A stretch of DNA of 64,000 bases from Actinosynnema pretiosum (lineage in GTDB: Bacteria > Actinomycetota > Actinomycetes > Mycobacteriales > Pseudonocardiaceae), in the NCBI RefSeq assembly GCF_024171695.1, contig NZ_JAMTCF010000002.1, positions 124,001-188,000 on the forward strand, read 5' to 3'. This document shows positions 8,316 through 15,600 of this stretch, piece by piece. Within the stretch, counting starts at the first letter, position 1. Each line of letters starts with the position of its first letter. A model generated the notes under the pieces. The model saw only the letters and a list, made by a program, of their open reading frames with translations, did not search any database and had not been told where the DNA came from. Made by a program: the position numbers and the translations under genes.

Positions 8316-8387
8316 GGGGTCGCGCGAATTCGAACTCTCACTGGACGGCACCTAAAGCCGCTTCCCCTGCCGTTGGGCGCCGTCCCC
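8316..8387 (-). pseudogene. Decayed copy of the UAG-anticodon tRNA
   Basis: Aligned without gaps to the tRNA at 6004-6075, this 72-nt stretch matches at 61 positions. The T-loop to anticodon block is identical over about 32 nt, including the UAG anticodon. The T-stem is destroyed (GAGAG opposite TCGCG), the acceptor stem has an A-A mismatch and the discriminator is U. It is in the same orientation as the intact copy 2.3 kb away and is unlikely to yield a working tRNA. Confidence 0.75.
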
Positions 8388-8466
8388 TCAGCCGGTGCCC
8401 GCCCCCGCCTCGGGCGACAATGGCCACTGGTGCGAACGGGTGAACATCCACGAGGAGGAGCGACAA

Positions 8467-9501
8467 GTGCGGGCGACCACGATCCACGGTGCACGGGACA
8501 TCCGAGTCGAGGAGGTCCCCGACCCGGTGATCCAGCTCCCCACCGACGCCGTCGTGCGGGTCGAGCTGGCGTGCGTGTGCGGCAGCGACCTGTGGGGCTA
8601 CCGGGGCGTCTCGAAGCGCGCCCAGGGCCAGCGCATCGGCCACGAGTTCGTCGGCGAGGTGGTCCAGGTCGGCTCCGAGGTGTCGACGCTCAGCGTCGGC
8701 GACCGGGTCATCGCCCCGTTCTGCTGGAGCGACGGCACCTGCGCGCACTGCGTCGCGGGCCTCCAGACCTCCTGCCCCGATGGCGGCTCGTGGGGCTCGA
8801 AGGGCTCGGACGGCGGCCAGGGCGAGGCGGTCCGCGTCCCGCACGCCGACGGCACCCTCGTGCCCGTGCCGCGCGACGCGGACCAGTCCCTCCTGCCCGC
8901 CCTGCTGTCCCTGTCCGACGTCATGGGCACCGGCCACCACGCGGCGGTCGCGGCGGGCGTCGGCCGGGGCTCCACGGTGGTCGTGGTCGGCGACGGCGCG
9001 GTCGGCCTGTGCGGCGTGCTGGCCGCGAGCAGGCTCGGCGCGGAGCGGATCATCTCGCTCGGCCGCCACGAGGACCGGGCCGCCGTCGCCCGGCTGTTCG
9101 GCGCCACCGACCAGGTGCCCGAGCGCGGCGAGGCGGCCGTGGAGCGGGTCAGGGAGCTGACCGGCGGGCTCGGCGCGCCCGCCGTGCTGGAGTGCGTCGG
9201 CAACGAGCAGTCCTGGTCGACCGCGCTCGGCGCGGTGCGCGACGGCGGCCGGATCGGCTACGTCGGCGTCCCGCACGAGGCGCCCCCGCCGCCGCTGGGC
9301 GAGCTGTTCCGCCGCAACGTCGCCCTCGCCGGCGGGGTCGCGCCTGCCCGCGCCTACCTGCCCGAGCTGCTGGCCGACGTGCTCGCGGGCCGCCTCGACC
9401 CGTCCCCGGTGTTCGACCGCACGGTCGCGCTGGCCGACGTCGCCGAGGGCTACCGCGCCATGGACGAGCGCACCGCGCTCAAGGTCCTCGTCCGCCCCTG
9501 A
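8467..9501 (+). CDS. Zinc-dependent alcohol dehydrogenase (medium-chain family)
   Basis: A 344-residue MDR-superfamily enzyme. The catalytic zinc ligands are visible as CGSD at Cys38 and GHEFVGE at His59/Glu60. The structural-zinc loop is reduced (CAHCVAGLQTSC). A Rossmann motif VVVVGDGAVGL lies near residue 172 for NAD(P) binding. It oxidises an unknown alcohol or reduces the aldehyde in the cytoplasm. GTG at 8467 is chosen because AGGAGG at 8453-8458 lies 8 nt upstream; in-frame codons further upstream run into the tRNA remnant region. Confidence 0.9.
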   Translation: MRATTIHGARDIRVEEVPDPVIQLPTDAVVRVELACVCGSDLWGYRGVSKRAQGQRIGHEFVGEVVQVGSEVSTLSVGDRVIAPFCWSDGTCAHCVAGLQTSCPDGGSWGSKGSDGGQGEAVRVPHADGTLVPVPRDADQSLLPALLSLSDVMGTGHHAAVAAGVGRGSTVVVVGDGAVGLCGVLAASRLGAERIISLGRHEDRAAVARLFGATDQVPERGEAAVERVRELTGGLGAPAVLECVGNEQSWSTALGAVRDGGRIGYVGVPHEAPPPPLGELFRRNVALAGGVAPARAYLPELLADVLAGRLDPSPVFDRTVALADVAEGYRAMDERTALKVLVRP

Positions 9502-9517
9502 CCGAGCCGGGAAGAGC

Positions 9518-9549
9518 GACGGGGGCGGCGCCGAAGCGCCGCCCCCGTC
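9518..9549. terminator. Bidirectional terminator with CGAA tetraloop
   Basis: Perfect 14-bp stem (9518-9531 with 9536-9549) and loop CGAA, between the convergent alcohol dehydrogenase (ends 9501) and gatD (ends 9568). Confidence 0.88.
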
Positions 9550-9567
9550 ACAACAGCCCGAACCGGA

Positions 9568-10275
9568 TCAGACCCCGGCCGCCTTCGCCCGCTCCCGGCG
9601 CAGCCGCGTCACGGCCTCCAGGTCGAGCGGCTGCGGCTTGGTCCCGGTCGCCCACTCGATCAGCAGGTCGGCGATCTGCGGGTTGCGCGGCAGCACCGGC
9701 CCGTGCAGGTAGGTGCACAGGATGCGCCCCTGCACCAGGCCCTCCACCGACCCGTCGTTGCCCGTGCCGACCTTCACCTTGGCCAGCGGCCGGGCGGACG
9801 GCCCGATCACGGTGCGGCCCTGGTGGTTCTCGAACCCGGTCAGCAGGCCCTCGAACAGCCCGTCCACCGGCTCCGCGATGACCTCGCCGATCGCCCGGCT
9901 GCCACCGGCGTGCGAGCTGGAGTCGACCAGCCCGAGACCGGGGTGGGTCACGTCGTCGGCGCGGGTGAACTTCTCGCCGAAGATCTGGATGCCCGCGCAC
10001 ACGCCCAGGATCACCGCGCCGCGCGAGGCGGCCCGCTGCATCCCTGGGTGGTCGCGCAGGTGCCGCACCGCCAGGGTCTGCGCGGTGTCCTCACCGCCGC
10101 CGACCACGTAGATGTCGCACGAGTCGGGCACCGGCTCGCCGAACCGCACCGGCACGATCTCGGCCGGGATGCCCCGCCACGTCATGCGCTTCTCGAGCAC
10201 GACCGCGTTGCCGAAGTCGCCGTAGGTGCCCAGCAGGTCGGGCAGCACCAGGGCGATCTGGACCTTACTCGCCAT
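9568..10275 (-). CDS. gatD: Lipid II isoglutaminyl synthase, glutaminase subunit GatD
   Basis: A 235-residue class I glutamine amidotransferase of the CobB/CobQ-like type. The nucleophile is in GVCAGIQIFGE near residue 94, and the partner His lies in CTYLHGPVLPRNP near residue 190. GatD releases ammonia from glutamine for MurT, which amidates D-iGlu of lipid II to D-iGln. The gene overlaps the end of murT by 11 bp, consistent with a stoichiometric complex. The enzyme acts on the cytoplasmic face of the membrane. Confidence 0.93.
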   Translation of the reverse strand: MASKVQIALVLPDLLGTYGDFGNAVVLEKRMTWRGIPAEIVPVRFGEPVPDSCDIYVVGGGEDTAQTLAVRHLRDHPGMQRAASRGAVILGVCAGIQIFGEKFTRADDVTHPGLGLVDSSSHAGGSRAIGEVIAEPVDGLFEGLLTGFENHQGRTVIGPSARPLAKVKVGTGNDGSVEGLVQGRILCTYLHGPVLPRNPQIADLLIEWATGTKPQPLDLEAVTRLRRERAKAAGV

Positions 10276-11521
10276 CAGCGGACCTCGCGTTCAGGTCGCG
10301 GAACGCCGTGTAGTTGGCGATGACCTCGACGTCGCCCTGCGGCATCGCGTCGATCGCCTCCAGCGGGTCCGGGATGATCGTGTGCTCGACCTCGGCGTAC
10401 GTCAGCCGCACCGCCAGGTCCGTCGCGCGCTCGCCCGAGGCGATCACCCGCCTGCCCTGCAGCTGCTCGAACGGCACGTCCCACAGCCAGGACAGGTCCC
10501 GGCCGTCGGCCTCGTGCGCGTTGATCGCCAGCACCGCCGGGTGCGCGGACTCCCGCACCACGGTCAGCGTCTCGCTCCAGCCCGCCGGGTTCTTCGACAG
10601 CAGCAGCCTGGCGCGCCTGCCGCCCCGCTGGATCGTCCGGTAGCGACCGGCCACGTTGGACACCGTGCGGAGCCGCTGCACGGCGTCCGGCACCGCGACG
10701 CCCATCTCGGCGGCGGCGGCGGCGGCCATGACCGCGTTGGCCATGTTGAACTTGCCGGGCAGCCGCAGCGACAGCTCGACCCGCTCGCCCCTCGGCGTGA
10801 TCAGGAAGCCGTCGCCGGTCACCCAGTCCGGCTTCGGGCGGGCCAGGTCGCAGCCGGTGCAGTGCCAGTGCTCGCCCTGCCAGCGGATCGGGTCGCCGCA
10901 GCGCGGGCACGAGGCCGCGTCGTTGTGCCAGCCGGTGCCGGTGGACACCCAGATCACCCGCGCGCAGTCCCGCGCCGCCGAGGTGACCATGATGTCGTCG
11001 CAGCTCGCCACGACGACGCCGGTGACCGTGTTCAGGGCCTCCCGCAGGTTCCGCTCGATCGTGCGGACCTCGCCGACCCGGTCGAGCTGGTCGCGGCTGA
11101 GGTTCAGCAGCACCGCGACGGACGGGTTGGACGCCCGGACGACCTCGGGGAAGTACCCCTCGTCGACCTCCAGCACCGCGTACGGCGCCTCCTGCTGCTT
11201 GCTCAGCGCGGTCACGTGCCCGTCCGGCATGTTGGCGCCGCCGTGGTTGGTCGCGACCTCGCCCAGGGCCGACACGGCCCTGCTGAGCATCATCGTGCTC
11301 GTGGTCTTGCCGTTGGTGCCCGTGACGAGCGCGACCCTGCGCCCGGACGTGAGGTGGGCCAGTGCCTGCGGGTCGAGCTTGAGGGCGATGCGGCCACCGA
11401 TCATGCCGCCCGCGCCCAACCCCATCTTCTGCGACAGCTTCGAGCTCATGTTGCCCAGTCGCACGGCCGCCGCGGTGCGCAGCGGGAGGCGACCTGGGTC
11501 TGCACCTGGAGTGTTCGGCAA
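10265..11521 (-). CDS. murT: Lipid II isoglutaminyl synthase, Mur-ligase subunit MurT
   Basis: A 418-residue Mur-ligase-like protein. ATP-binding motif TGTNGKTTS lies near residue 68. A central zinc ribbon (CPRCGDPIRWQGEHWHCTGC, around residue 205) and a C-terminal DUF1727 domain are hallmarks of MurT. It activates the D-glutamate carboxylate of lipid II and transfers GatD-derived ammonia to it. The TTG at 11521 is accepted because AGGAAG lies about 4 nt upstream; a GTG 19 codons later is an alternative. A BldD-like regulator gene lies 40 bp upstream in the same orientation and may share its transcript. Confidence 0.93.
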   Translation of the reverse strand: MPNTPGADPGRLPLRTAAAVRLGNMSSKLSQKMGLGAGGMIGGRIALKLDPQALAHLTSGRRVALVTGTNGKTTSTMMLSRAVSALGEVATNHGGANMPDGHVTALSKQQEAPYAVLEVDEGYFPEVVRASNPSVAVLLNLSRDQLDRVGEVRTIERNLREALNTVTGVVVASCDDIMVTSAARDCARVIWVSTGTGWHNDAASCPRCGDPIRWQGEHWHCTGCDLARPKPDWVTGDGFLITPRGERVELSLRLPGKFNMANAVMAAAAAAEMGVAVPDAVQRLRTVSNVAGRYRTIQRGGRRARLLLSKNPAGWSETLTVVRESAHPAVLAINAHEADGRDLSWLWDVPFEQLQGRRVIASGERATDLAVRLTYAEVEHTIIPDPLEAIDAMPQGDVEVIANYTAFRDLNARSADGE

Positions 11522-11561
11522 GCGACTTCCTGCGTTAGTAGGACAATGCGCCAGCGAGATG

Positions 11562-12056
11562 CTACCCGTGGCGGTTGTCCATCTCGCGCAGGGTCCTGAT
11601 GAGGTCCACCGTGCTGAGCTGGCACAACTGGGCCATGTAATCGAGCGCGGGCAGGTCCAGGTGCACCTCGGGCGGCTGCTCGGGCCCGATCTGGGCGATC
11701 CTGCCCTGGGCCCACCGCCGCAGCGGCGCCAGGTGCGGCCTGCCGTCCGCCACGACGGCGGCCAGGTTCACCGGCAGGTGACCGGACGGCGAGTCGCCGA
11801 ACACCCGCTCGTGCACTTTCGCCAGCACCCGGTGCGCGGGCACTCCCAGCGCGACGCAGATCTCCACCAGGCGCACCACCGAGCACTGGCGGGTGCCCAG
11901 CTCGTAGGTCGCCAGGGTCTGCAGCGAGATGTCGCTCTGGAGCCTCTGGTTCAGCTCCTTGCGCGTCCACCCGCGCTGCTTGCGGAGACTGCGGAGTTCG
12001 TCCCCCAGGACGCGCTGGTACTCCGCTGTGTCTATCTCCACCGTCAGGTCCTCCAT
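11562..12056 (-). CDS. BldD-like helix-turn-helix regulator lacking the c-di-GMP signature
   Basis: A 164-residue protein with BldD architecture. An N-terminal XRE-type HTH lies at about residues 14-70 (KELNQRLQSDISLQTLATYE, GTRQCSVVRLVEIC). A C-terminal helical domain at about 105-164 has PLRRWAQGRIAQIG where BldD has its PLQRYA segment. In BldD, dimerisation by cyclic di-GMP needs an RGD motif followed by RQDD; neither is visible here. It lies directly upstream of murT-gatD in the same direction. Regulation of cell-wall or development genes is inference. Base composition is slightly less GC-rich than in the neighbours. Confidence 0.82.
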   Translation of the reverse strand: MEDLTVEIDTAEYQRVLGDELRSLRKQRGWTRKELNQRLQSDISLQTLATYELGTRQCSVVRLVEICVALGVPAHRVLAKVHERVFGDSPSGHLPVNLAAVVADGRPHLAPLRRWAQGRIAQIGPEQPPEVHLDLPALDYMAQLCQLSTVDLIRTLREMDNRHG

Positions 12057-12161
12057 GTCCGCATGTTCACGGAGATGGAAAGCGCGCGGGCGGCACCACT
12101 TACGCGAGTTGCATCAGATATCGCCCAATCAGGCTAAGCAAGTGATACCCAAAGTAGTCAT

Positions 12162-12914
12162 TCAGCTTTCCAACGCCCTGCTGACCCCGGACTCCTGGGG
12201 ACCCAGGAACCGGGGGTCGCGCTTCGTCACGGCCCCGTCCCAGAACGCCTTGACGCTCGCGACCGATTCGCGGAAGTAGCCGTAGAGGGTCGTGGTGCGG
12301 CGGGCGCCCCACGTGTCGTGCCCGACGCCGTACGCCTCGATGCCCGCCGCCCGGCACAGCGCCACCGCGCGCGGCAGGTGGAACCGCTGGGTCACCACGG
12401 TCGCGGAGGTCACGCCGAAGATCCGGTTGGCCCTGGCGCACGAGTCCCAGGTGTCCAGACCGGCGTAGTCGGACACGATCGCCGCGTCCGGGACCCCCTG
12501 GCGCAGCAGGTAGTTCCGCATCGCGGTCGGCTCGTCGTAGTCGGGGCGGCTGTTGTCCCCGCTGACCAGCAGCACCTTCACCTTGCCCCGGTGGTACAGG
12601 TCGGCGGCCACGTCCAGCCTGCCCGCCAGGAACGGCGTGGGGCGGCCGTTCCGGATTCCCGCGCCCAGCACCAGGGCGACCGGCGTCTCGGGCACCTCGG
12701 CGGCGGTGAGCCGGTACGGGGCGCTGGTGGCCTGCACCCAGGCCCACGGGGACGCGGCGAGCGCGCCCAGCAGGCCCACCACGCCCAGGGTGAGCTTCCA
12801 GCGGCGCAGCGCGGCGACGGGGGCGCGGCGGGCCGCCCCGAACCCGGCGCGGCCCGCCGCGCCGAGCAGCCTGCGCAGGCGCGCCCCGGTCGCCCTGGAA
12901 CCCCGTGCGGTCAT
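12162..12914 (-). CDS. SanA/ElyC/YdcF-like DUF218 membrane-anchored protein
   Basis: A 250-residue protein. A very basic N-terminus (Arg-rich, residues 1-40) is followed by one transmembrane helix near 41-60. A DUF218 domain comes next: PVALVLGAGI, LVSGDNSRPDYDE, then STRF-like VVTQRFHLPRA. This is the YdcF/SanA family, linked in enteric bacteria to envelope barrier function. The enzymatic activity is unknown. The domain is predicted to lie outside the membrane. ATG start at 12914. Confidence 0.85.
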   Translation of the reverse strand: MTARGSRATGARLRRLLGAAGRAGFGAARRAPVAALRRWKLTLGVVGLLGALAASPWAWVQATSAPYRLTAAEVPETPVALVLGAGIRNGRPTPFLAGRLDVAADLYHRGKVKVLLVSGDNSRPDYDEPTAMRNYLLRQGVPDAAIVSDYAGLDTWDSCARANRIFGVTSATVVTQRFHLPRAVALCRAAGIEAYGVGHDTWGARRTTTLYGYFRESVASVKAFWDGAVTKRDPRFLGPQESGVSRALES

Positions 12915-13173
12915 GCGACTACCCCCGTGCCCGTGCGTGCTTCGTGATGGCCGTGCCGTGCCGCCGCGCTCGCGCCGGTCCCCTCAGGACGCGCGAGGCG
13001 GCCCGCAGGTTCAACGCTCCGCGCCTCGAACCTGGTTCCCGAGGCCGGGAGCGCGGAAACCGGTTCCGCGCGCCAGGAGCCCCGAGCCCGCCAGGCGCGG
13101 ACCGGACCGGCGCGGACCGGACCGGATCAGACCGGCGCGGGCCGGGCCTGCGCGGGCGGGCGCACCCGGAAAC
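12915..13173. other. Non-coding spacer with GGACC-rich short repeats
   Basis: No plausible gene is seen. Around 13092-13140 the sequence is made of repeated ggaccggacc and ggcgcgga units. An imperfect inverted repeat around aaaccggtt occurs near 13057. Confidence 0.5.
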
Positions 13174-13220
13174 GGCGGCGGCCCGGCCGGACCCGAGGTG
13201 GGTCCGACCGGGCCGCCGCC
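13174..13220. terminator. Strong terminator downstream of the LCP gene
   Basis: Two 21-nt arms (13174-13194 and 13200-13220) pair with one wobble position around the loop gaggt. Read on the minus strand the stem is followed by a short TTT. It lies 15 bp beyond the LCP stop codon. Confidence 0.87.
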
Positions 13221-13235
13221 AGGCCTCGCGCGCGA

Positions 13236-15419
13236 CTAGTTCACGCAGCGGATGCCGCCCGCGTTGATCTCCGCGCCGGTCTGGTCCTCCTGCGGCCCCT
13301 GCTGGGTGCGGAACCCGCCGTCCAGCGCGAGCAGCCGCTGGCCGAGCAGGTTCGCCACGCCGGGACCGTCGTAGCTGGACCCGACGACCACGCGGGCGGT
13401 GCCCGCCGCGATCGTGGCGTCCTCCTCGATGGCCACGTCGCCGAGCGCGTCGGCGACGGCCTGCGCACCCGCCTCGCCGCCCTTGCCGTAGAGCACCGCG
13501 GTGTCGACCTGGTCGGCGTCGGCGTTGTCCGCGTCGCCCGCGACGAACTTCAGCGCCACCAGCTCCTGGAGCACCCTGGAGGCCAGTCCGGGGATGCCGG
13601 AGGCGTTGCGGACCTCGACGGTCACCGTCGCCGGGTCCACCGCGGCCTTGTTCTTCTCCTCCTCGGTCTTGGCGAGGTCCTTGAAGAACTTCTTCACCTG
13701 CGAGGGGATGACCTCGACGGCGTCGCCGTCGTCGGTCTTCAGCTCCGGGTTGCCGGTCGGGACGGTCTTGAACTCCATGCCGCCGCCGGTCAGGCCCTTC
13801 ATCTGGGTCGCGAACTGGAGCACGTCCCAGCCCTCGTCCAGGGTGATGGACTTGGACAGCGCGGTGATCATGTCGCTCAGCTTCGTCGGGTCGGTCAGGG
13901 TGCCCGCGGAGAGCACCTTGTTCGCCAGACCGGCCATGAACACCTGCTGGCGCACGACCCGGTCCAGGTCGCCGCGCAGCAGGCCGTAGCGCTGCCGCAC
14001 GAAGGACAGCGCGTCCTTGCCCTGGATGGTCTGGTTGCCCTTCTTGAAGTTCGCCCCGGACATCTCCTCCCGGACGGCGTTGTTCAGGCACACCTCGACG
14101 CCGCCGACGGCCTTGGTGATCTCGTAGAAGCCCACCAGGTTGACCTCGGCGTAGTGGTCGATCTTGACGCCGGCCAGGTTCTCGATGGTGCCGATCAGGC
14201 TCTTGCTGCCCGCCTGCCTCGCCCTGAGCTCCAGGTCGTTGCCGGTGACGCCCTCGGCCCCCAGCTTCTCCAGCGCGGCGTTCTTGCCGTAGCCGTACGC
14301 CGAGTTGATCTTGTGCTTCTCGCCGAGGCCCGCGATCTCCACGTAGGAGTCGCGCGGGAACGACACCGCGACCGCCTTGCCGCTGTCGTTCGGGATGTGC
14401 AGCAGGATCAGCGTGTCGGTGTTCAGACCGCCGTCCTCCGAGCCGCCCGCCTGGAGCTCGTCCAGGATCTCCTGCGGCAGCGGGTTGCCCTTGTTGTCCT
14501 TGCGGCTGTCCATGCCGACCATCAGGATGTCGATCGAGCCGTCCTGCGGCTTCTCGCCGCCCGCGTCGGCGCTGATGACGTCCGTGGTGGCGATGTTGTC
14601 CGTCAGGGCGTTCAGGTTCTTGTAGCCGTACCCGGTGGCCAGCAGCACGGCCGTCGACACCAGCGCCAGCGCCGTGCGCCCGACCAGCCTCACCCGCGAC
14701 GGGGCGGGGGTGCGCTGCGAGGGCCGCCGCGCGGGCGCCGGCCTCGGCGGGATCGTCCTGGGGCGGGGTGACCTCGGCGGGGCGCTCTCGGCGTCGTCCT
14801 CGGCGTCCACGACGACGCCCTTGACGACCCGTCCGCGCCGCTCCGGCCTCGCCGGGCGGTCCTCCTCGCCGGGGCGCGCGCCGCTCCTGGGCCGCGACAG
14901 CTCCTCGGCCTCCGCCGCGCGGGCCGCACGGGCCGCGCGCCTGCGCTCCATCGCCTCGTCGCGCGCGCGGTCCAGCGCGGGCTCGCCGCTCCGGCCCTGG
15001 TTGCGCGCCCGCTCGCTGCGCATCGCCCGCGCGGGCGTGGTCCGCTCCGTGGGCGCGTGCCCGTTCGCCTCGCGGCGCTCGGCCGGGCGCCTGCGCGGGT
15101 CGTCCAGCCTCCCGGCGCGCGGCGGCTCGTCGCGCGCGCGGTCGGCGCGGACCGGCGCGGTGCGCTCGGTGGGCGGAGCCACGTTCCGGATCGGCGGACG
15201 GCTCCGCGCCCCCTCCGGCGGGCGGCTCCTGGCGCCCTCCGGGAGCGGCCTCCCGCCCTCGGGGGTCGGCCTGCCGCCGCGCTCGCCCTCCACCGGGCCG
15301 CGCCTGGGCGGGAGTCGGTCCCCACCGGCGGGCGCTCTGCGCGCGGAGGGGTCCCGTGGCGGGACGGGGCGCCTGCCGAACCCGTCGGGGTCGCCCTGCC
15401 TCGGCGGCCGGTTGTCCAC
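13236..15419 (-). CDS. LCP (LytR-CpsA-Psr) family glycopolymer ligase with LytR_C domain
   Basis: A 727-residue type II membrane protein. Residues 1-240 are an exceptionally long disordered cytoplasmic region rich in Arg, Pro, Gly and Ala. A membrane helix follows at about 243-262. The LCP catalytic domain starts near 297 (ILMVGMDSRKDNKGN) and includes SFPRDSYVEIAG and FVRQRYGLLRGDLDRV near residue 476, with the conserved Arg residues that bind polyprenyl pyrophosphate. A LytR_C domain (VTVEVRNASGIPGLASRVLQ, near 598) completes the protein. LCP proteins attach teichoic acid, arabinogalactan or capsule to peptidoglycan outside the membrane. GTG at 15419 has a GGGAGG-type site upstream; a longer in-frame reading adds only 15 residues. 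Confidence 0.9.
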   Translation of the reverse strand: MDNRPPRQGDPDGFGRRPVPPRDPSARRAPAGGDRLPPRRGPVEGERGGRPTPEGGRPLPEGARSRPPEGARSRPPIRNVAPPTERTAPVRADRARDEPPRAGRLDDPRRRPAERREANGHAPTERTTPARAMRSERARNQGRSGEPALDRARDEAMERRRAARAARAAEAEELSRPRSGARPGEEDRPARPERRGRVVKGVVVDAEDDAESAPPRSPRPRTIPPRPAPARRPSQRTPAPSRVRLVGRTALALVSTAVLLATGYGYKNLNALTDNIATTDVISADAGGEKPQDGSIDILMVGMDSRKDNKGNPLPQEILDELQAGGSEDGGLNTDTLILLHIPNDSGKAVAVSFPRDSYVEIAGLGEKHKINSAYGYGKNAALEKLGAEGVTGNDLELRARQAGSKSLIGTIENLAGVKIDHYAEVNLVGFYEITKAVGGVEVCLNNAVREEMSGANFKKGNQTIQGKDALSFVRQRYGLLRGDLDRVVRQQVFMAGLANKVLSAGTLTDPTKLSDMITALSKSITLDEGWDVLQFATQMKGLTGGGMEFKTVPTGNPELKTDDGDAVEVIPSQVKKFFKDLAKTEEEKNKAAVDPATVTVEVRNASGIPGLASRVLQELVALKFVAGDADNADADQVDTAVLYGKGGEAGAQAVADALGDVAIEEDATIAAGTARVVVGSSYDGPGVANLLGQRLLALDGGFRTQQGPQEDQTGAEINAGGIRCVN

Positions 15420-15562
15420 TCGCACTCCCTCCCTTGTCTCACCGGTACACCCCTGGTGACGCACCGGAGGGGCTCCGGGTTGCGCACATAGAGTGGCACA
15501 GCGCGCTGTGCGAGCGGTGCTACCGCCTTGTTACGGCCTTTGACCAGGTGAGCCGACCGATT

Positions 15563-15592
15563 GTGAACCTCCCCATGCGCGCTTCGTAGACT
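15563..15592 (+). promoter_or_regulatory. Probable promoter giving a leaderless glyQS transcript
   Basis: TAGACT at 15587-15592 fits an actinobacterial -10 hexamer and GTGAAC at 15563-15568 a weak -35, with an 18-bp spacer. Transcription would begin at about 15599-15601, exactly at the GTG start codon, and no Shine-Dalgarno sequence is present. No T-box leader could fit. Confidence 0.5.
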
Positions 15593-15600
15593 GTCGCCCC

